Source of the DNA: Rhizophagus irregularis
Lineage: Eukaryota > Glomeromycota > Glomeromycetes > Glomerales > Glomeraceae
Direction of reading: 5' to 3'
Assembly: GCF_026210795.1 (NCBI RefSeq)
Contig: NC_089457.1
Coordinates: forward strand, 558,001-622,000
Length of the DNA stretch: 64,000 bases
The notes beneath the pieces were generated by a model. The model was not told the DNA's origin, did no database searches, and worked only from the letters and a program-made list of their open reading frames with translations. Below, piece after piece: positions 59,436 to 64,000 of the stretch. Numbering within the stretch: the stretch's first letter is position 1; every line of letters starts with the position of its first letter. Made by a program: the position numbers and the translations under genes.

Positions 59436-60456
59436 CTACATCTTATTATTTGATTCTCTAAACCATTTCATAACTTGTTTCTTGTATACTGAGAAACAAT
59501 TTTTATAAAAAAAATAAATAAATGCGATAACAAGGAAACAAACTAAGCGAATATTTGCACCTTCTGGTTTGGCCCAAAGTTCTGCAGCTTCTGTATTTAA
59601 TGGACTATCAATGTTGGGTTCTAGTGATGAACAAAGTTACTATATTTAAATAATCTTCCAGAGTTATAAATCAAATCAAATTAAATTGCTATGCAGTACC
59701 TCCGAGAAGACTTTGTAAAGAAACAAGAATACTTGTTACATTATAAATAGCTGACCATTTATCCTGAATTCATATTCACAAAATGAGTTAGAAATTATTA
59801 TAACCTGTAAAATTTAGCTTTAATATAATAAATAACAATCGAAATTTTAAAGCGACCTTGAGAATATCTAAGCAAATGTTACCGTATTCGTCTACATTTG
59901 GATGATAACAGTGTGTTTGAAATAGAACACATGGAGCAGAAAAGGGATAATCTGACGGAAACTTCATAGTGATCTTATAAGTTAGACCTTCATAAATCTA
60001 GTAGTTCATCATAATTAATTTATTAGACTAATTAAAAATAACATGAGAAATGAGATGAAAAAAATAAGGAAGCTAATCGATTTCACTTACTGTTCCCTCT
60101 GGTCCCACTATTGATCCTACCCAATTGAACAAATTGTCCGTATCAGGGAAAGCTGAAACCCCGGGTGGTTGTGAAAACTGTCAAATAAAATTTTGTAAAA
60201 TTATTTACGGATAGGTATAACCCATTATATCATAATTACCATCAATTGCTTGAGTTCACTTTTTAATCTGTAAGAGAATCAGGATAGATAAAATAAGTAT
60301 CATGAAAGACTTGTTGTAAGCATTTTTTGTTTTTTAAAAAACATTAGTTTACCTGTTTAATACGGAATTACTATCTTTAATAACTCTAGAGTTGGACTGA
60401 GATTTTCTGAGGCTATCATTGTTCGTACTAGCAGAATTGGTCGACGTTGGCTCCAT
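59436..60456 (-). CDS. UBC11: Ubiquitin-conjugating enzyme E2 of the UBE2C/Ubc11 type
   Basis: UBE2C-type E2s work with the anaphase-promoting complex to start chains on mitotic substrates. Multi-exon on the minus strand. It starts [20 protein letters not shown] (a Ser/Asn-rich N-terminal extension, typical of the class), then [70 protein letters not shown] with the active-site Cys, [20 protein letters not shown] and [20 protein letters not shown]. The ISAFP-DNLF-WVG and [12 protein letters not shown] segments place it with UBE2C rather than other E2s. The last intron joins KPE to [17 protein letters not shown]; without it the frame would run into a hydrophobic tail. No D-box is obvious at the end. 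Confidence 0.93.
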
Positions 60457-60813
60457 CGCTTAAATTTTTTACGATATTTTCAGCAAAGCTAATAGTAAAT
60501 AGATTTATTACTTATTACTTTATTCTTATTATACTTGAATCTTTATAAACTTATTTCCTTAAAGTTATTGAAAAGAGTGCGTATCAAGTATTAAAAAACG
60601 CGAAAAAAAAACTTTCGATGTTTATATTCGTTATCTGACCTCTTATCATTGGATCAGTGTCATCGTTGTCTAAAATAATATGCAGACCTACAATTTTGGG
60701 AATTAAAAACGTGTTAATTTTTTTTTTATCTGATTTACCATTACAAAAGTTTAATTAGTGTTCGTTCAATTTCAAATCCGGATCCATTTTAGCTAAAGTT
60801 AACTAAAAGTAAC
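60457..60813. promoter_or_regulatory. Bidirectional promoter of UBC11 and TFC6
   Basis: 357 bp between divergent start codons. Around 60594-60611 a CGCG core is embedded in A runs (AAAAAACGCGAAAAAAAAA), similar to sites upstream of ERB1 and the forkhead gene. No clear TATA box. Confidence 0.5.
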
Positions 60814-63547
60814 ATGAATCTTAGATCACGCGCAACAAAACGCCATTCCCCAGTTTTGCAGGAGGTACTTGACTTTTATCCTATTAAGACGAATAAGTTT
60901 GGTAGACAAAAGAAACAAAAACAAGTAAATATTGTATATCAACCTGTTCAAGCTCAGCAAAAACGAAGGAAACATGTTTATATAAGTCGTGGAGATGTTG
61001 GCGAAGTCTTTTTTGATGAATGGGAAGACATTGTCCTTGGACCAAAAGTACAGCTGCTGCAGACCGTAGGAGTAGATTTTGAATCTTTGCCTCAGAATGC
61101 TTACGAATTCGTTAAAATTAAACCAACCGACTTTGAATTATTGCAAGAAGAGTGAGTGTTACCTGTAAATAGAATAGAAACATTTCATAATCAATTTAAA
61201 TGTTATCTTTGTCGAAATATATTATTTATAGTTTAATTAAATATCAGTGTAGGAAAAACATATCTTCCACACTCACAGAATCCAACTTCCGTTATAATAG
61301 GAAATTCTTCTCCAATTCAAATTCATCAGTTTGAAACACACCCAATTCGTAAGAAGTTCTCATTATATTATAGAAATTTGAGTTAAAAATAATAATAATT
61401 TTTTATTGTGATTCTAAGATAGCGAGCTTCCGAAGAAATTAGGTCATATATTAAACGTCGGTAAATCAGTTTGGGCAATGGATTGGTGCCCAAATGTATT
61501 ATCTGAAAGTAACTAGACATTATTGTTTTCCACCAAATTAGCAGTATATGATTAATTTTTATATTGGTAGAACATTTAATGTTTATTATATTTAAAATTA
61601 TTCATAAAGGAGAACAATATCTAGCTATAGGTGGGTACAAATCCACTACGGATGAGCACCACACTATCGGACAACGACAAAAAGATGATATGAACAATTC
61701 AATACAGATTTGGAAAATCGATTCTAGTTTAAATATTTCTGATGCTAAGTCACCGCATTTGGATATGGTTTTGTGCCATAATTTTGGATGTGCCTTTGAT
61801 TTACAATGGTGTCCTTACGGAGCTCATGATAAATTTGAGGTAAATTAAATTTCGTTAATTAATAAATCAGAAATTTTTTTTCAAACATGTTGCCATATAT
61901 AAATAGGGAATTCAGCAGCAGGATAGCTTTATTCCGAAATTAGGGATTATTGCAATTTCTTTTGGTAATGGTAGTATTGGAATATACGCTGTACCGGAAC
62001 CTAATAGCATAAGAAAGAAATATTGTTTATCTCCAAACAAGACATTATTTGGTAATAATAATATTCCTTTGTTGGTGATTATGAATTTAATAATATAACG
62101 CATAATAACATTATATAGTAAATAACATTATTTAGTAAAACTTACGAACGCGTTATATACGTTTTCGTTACCAAACGTTATGTGTTGGACAGTAAGTTGG
62201 GGCGGTCATAGAAAGATTGCATCTGGATGCACAAATGGTTTGTAGCTTGTTGTTTGTAGCTTGTTACAAATAAGTCACATATTATGATCTTTATATTTAC
62301 TCAACCTGACATTTTTTTGCATCAAAATAATTATCATTTAAAGGTGATATTGTTATATGGAACATTGAAGAAATTTTAATAGAAAAAATTTCTCATGGGG
62401 AGATTAAAAATTCAGAAGGTTTTACGATACATAATAATATTTTAATGTTTATCTTATAAAAAAACATTATTTTAAGAAAATTTTAACTATTATTAAAAAA
62501 AGTTACTTCCCCGATACAATATTTTCGTGCGCATGATTCTTGCGTTCGTCAAGTATCGTGGAATTCGATGCAAAATCCTAGTCACATTATGAGCTGTGGA
62601 CATGATGGTCGACTACAGATTGTAGATGATCGTGATCCGTGGGTCAAAAATAATTTTCAGCGAATTAGAGGTGACTAATATAATATTTGCGATTATGTTA
62701 TTTATTGATTTATAATATTTGACTTTCAACCCATTTTTTTTAGCATATTTAATGACAGCATGTTGGCCAAACCACTATGGCGGTGTCTTATTTGCTGATA
62801 CAGAAAACACAGTAAGATATATCCGAATGGAAGATTTAAAAAAGACTACTGGAGTTATGATGCATCACGCTATAGTTTGGGTAATTTGAAAAGTTCAAAC
62901 GATTCAATACCAAAAATTATACTAACAATATTTCAATAGAGGATTGCGGCATCGTATTTTCATCCATTTGTCGCAAGTTGTTCATCGGATGGGACGGTAA
63001 AAATGACAAATATTTGTCGCTTAAGAGACAGGCACCAGGTATAATTTAATTTCGTAAAAAAGTTTCCGTAATTCATTGATTCTAAGAAATTTTGATTATT
63101 AATGAATAGAAACCAATTCAAGTGACATTATACCGGCTCAGTATCGAAGAAGATATGAAAACTGTCAAATATTGGGATAATATCAAGTCTAAGGTAACAG
63201 CTCACTCTTTATTATAACCACACATTCAAACTTTGGCTGCAAGTTGCCGAGATTTTAAACATTATTTGGAAGAGGAACATATTTATGATTGTTTAAACTT
63301 AATTATATAAATAGGAAACGACGACCACATTTATGGACAATAAAGCATTTAGTCACTTTTTCATGCCTGAAGTTTCTATTCAACGAGTAAGATTAAAAAT
63401 AATAATTTTTTTTTCAAATATCGAATACATCATATTAACATTCAGTACGAATAGGTTTCATGGAATCCGAATATCGAAGCAGGATCATGGATTGCGTCGG
63501 GAGGTACATTAGGGCTAGTGAGAGTTGAATCTACAAAACGGGACTAA
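60814..63547 (+). CDS. TFC6: Transcription factor TFIIIC subunit with WD40 propeller (Tfc6/Sfc6, GTF3C2-like)
   Basis: TFIIIC recognises A and B boxes of tRNA genes and recruits TFIIIB and Pol III; this subunit belongs to the tau-B part. Around ten exons. A basic N-terminus (MNLRSRATKRHS ... RQKKQKQ) precedes LGPKVQLLQTVGVDFESLPQ, then the WD40 body: GKSVWAMDWCPN, YLAIGGYKSTTDEHHTIGQR, NSIQIWKID, CAFDLQWCPYGAHD, KLGIIAISFGNGSIGIYAVP, TVSWGGHRKIASGCTNGDIV, RQVSWNSMQNPSHIMSCGHD, IAASYFHPFVASCSSDGTVK and SWNPNIEAGSWIASGGTLGL. The pattern of one degenerate propeller with WCP and CAFDL-QWCP blocks is characteristic of the Tfc6/GTF3C2 family. The stop is at 63545-63547. The assignment is by resemblance; a few middle joins were not resolved. 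Confidence 0.85.
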
Positions 63548-63676
63548 AAAATACTACCTAATCTTTAATATTAATAATATATTATAGTTATTATGGTAGA
63601 TGATTTATTATTATTTGAATTAAGAAATAATCCACATATACATTATAATTTTCTATATGTAATTAAATTATGATAA

Positions 63677-64000
63677 TCATTGATTTATTTTCAACTCTTT
63701 CAATAAGACAAATAATAAATTTAACCAAATATCGGAGGGACCAGGTATACACCATCTTATACAATCTTGACCACCAATATGGTCGTCAATTCTAGTTTCC
63801 ATAACATTTTCTAAATTCCAATAAACCCCGCCAACAGCTTCAATAATTTCTTTAGCAATCATATTTTGTTTATGTATTTCACCCCAATGATAAGGTAATT
63901 CAAAAGCATTGTAAGGATTAGATAAAGGTTTAAGATTTGGATTATTACAATTTAAATGGCCTACTGTAGTTGACCTAAATATTAAAAGAGTATTTGGATT
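63677..64000 (-). CDS. PC-esterase-like (PMR5/TBL-type) protein, 3' end only
   Basis: The gene runs off the right edge, so its start is missing. The visible 107 codons read STTVGHLNC, NAFELPYHWGEIHKQNMIAK, EIIEAVGGVYWN, then GGQDCIRWCIPGPSDIWLNL. The sequence DCxxWCxPGPxDxW followed by LL is the C-terminal catalytic Asp-x-x-His-type block of PC-esterases (trichome birefringence-like/PMR5 and CAS1 O-acyltransferase relatives), although here the usual His is Arg (DCIRW rather than DCxHW). The family acetylates or deacetylates glycans. The His-to-Arg change may reduce or alter activity, or the alignment by eye may be off by a residue. The stop is at 63677-63679. Confidence 0.7.
   Translation of the reverse strand, partial: NPNTLLIFRSTTVGHLNCNNPNLKPLSNPYNAFELPYHWGEIHKQNMIAKEIIEAVGGVYWNLENVMETRIDDHIGGQDCIRWCIPGPSDIWLNLLFVLLKELKINQ

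Overview
The window looks like nuclear DNA of an early-diverging filamentous fungus, most likely a Glomeromycotina arbuscular mycorrhizal fungus close to Rhizophagus (inference from composition and gene style, not from a database match). The DNA is very AT-rich, genes carry many short GT-AG introns of about 60-90 bp, homopolymer runs are everywhere, and the gene set is fungal (RTT109 is fungus-specific; Gcn5, Mms2-type UEV, RPA135, RPC11, TFC6 and ERB1 are all readable by family resemblance). I see no rRNA, tRNA, CRISPR array or intact transposon, and nothing virus-like.

Layout. 0.7-15.4 kb is gene-dense: a secreted proline-rich GPI-type protein, tRNA isopentenyltransferase (MOD5), a Mms2-like ubiquitin E2 variant, cytosolic aspartyl-tRNA synthetase, epsilon-COP, the histone acetyltransferase RTT109 and a single-exon F-box/LRR-like protein. 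15.4-33.1 kb is a gene desert of nearly 18 kb, rich in poly(A)/poly(T), TA repeats and many different minisatellites. Near its right edge I find one candidate three-exon small secreted protein, several short coding-like fragments, and a relic resembling the DNA-binding part of a CENP-B/pogo-type transposase. 33.1-46.7 kb is dense again: EMC8, RPC11 and RPA135 (head to head), ERB1/BOP1, an unidentified but conserved-looking protein, and Gcn5 with an N-terminal cysteine-rich PCAF-like module. 48.9-64 kb holds a forkhead transcription factor, a short-form phospholipase D, a RanBPM/Gid1 homologue, a UBE2C-type E2, the TFIIIC subunit TFC6 and the 3' end of a PC-esterase-like gene cut by the window edge.

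Functional themes. Several genes serve RNA polymerase I/III transcription and translation (RPA135, RPC11, TFC6, ERB1, MOD5, AspRS). Others serve chromatin and the cell cycle (RTT109, GCN5, forkhead, UBE2C) or ubiquitin (UEV, UBE2C, Gid1). This is neighbourhood, not an operon. Three head-to-head pairs share short promoters: COPE/RTT109 (197 bp), RPC11/RPA135 (200 bp) and UBE2C/TFC6 (357 bp).

The most interesting sequence-level observations are a 9-nt micro-exon carrying the catalytic histidine of the first HKD motif of phospholipase D, a GC-AG intron in ERB1, a 3' splice site in RPA135 preceded by T11A10, recurrent T(n)A(n) and A(n)T(n) junction tracts, a minisatellite that repeats a consensus 5' splice site, and the unannotated small secreted protein candidate. 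I do not see a convincing new multi-gene biological system.
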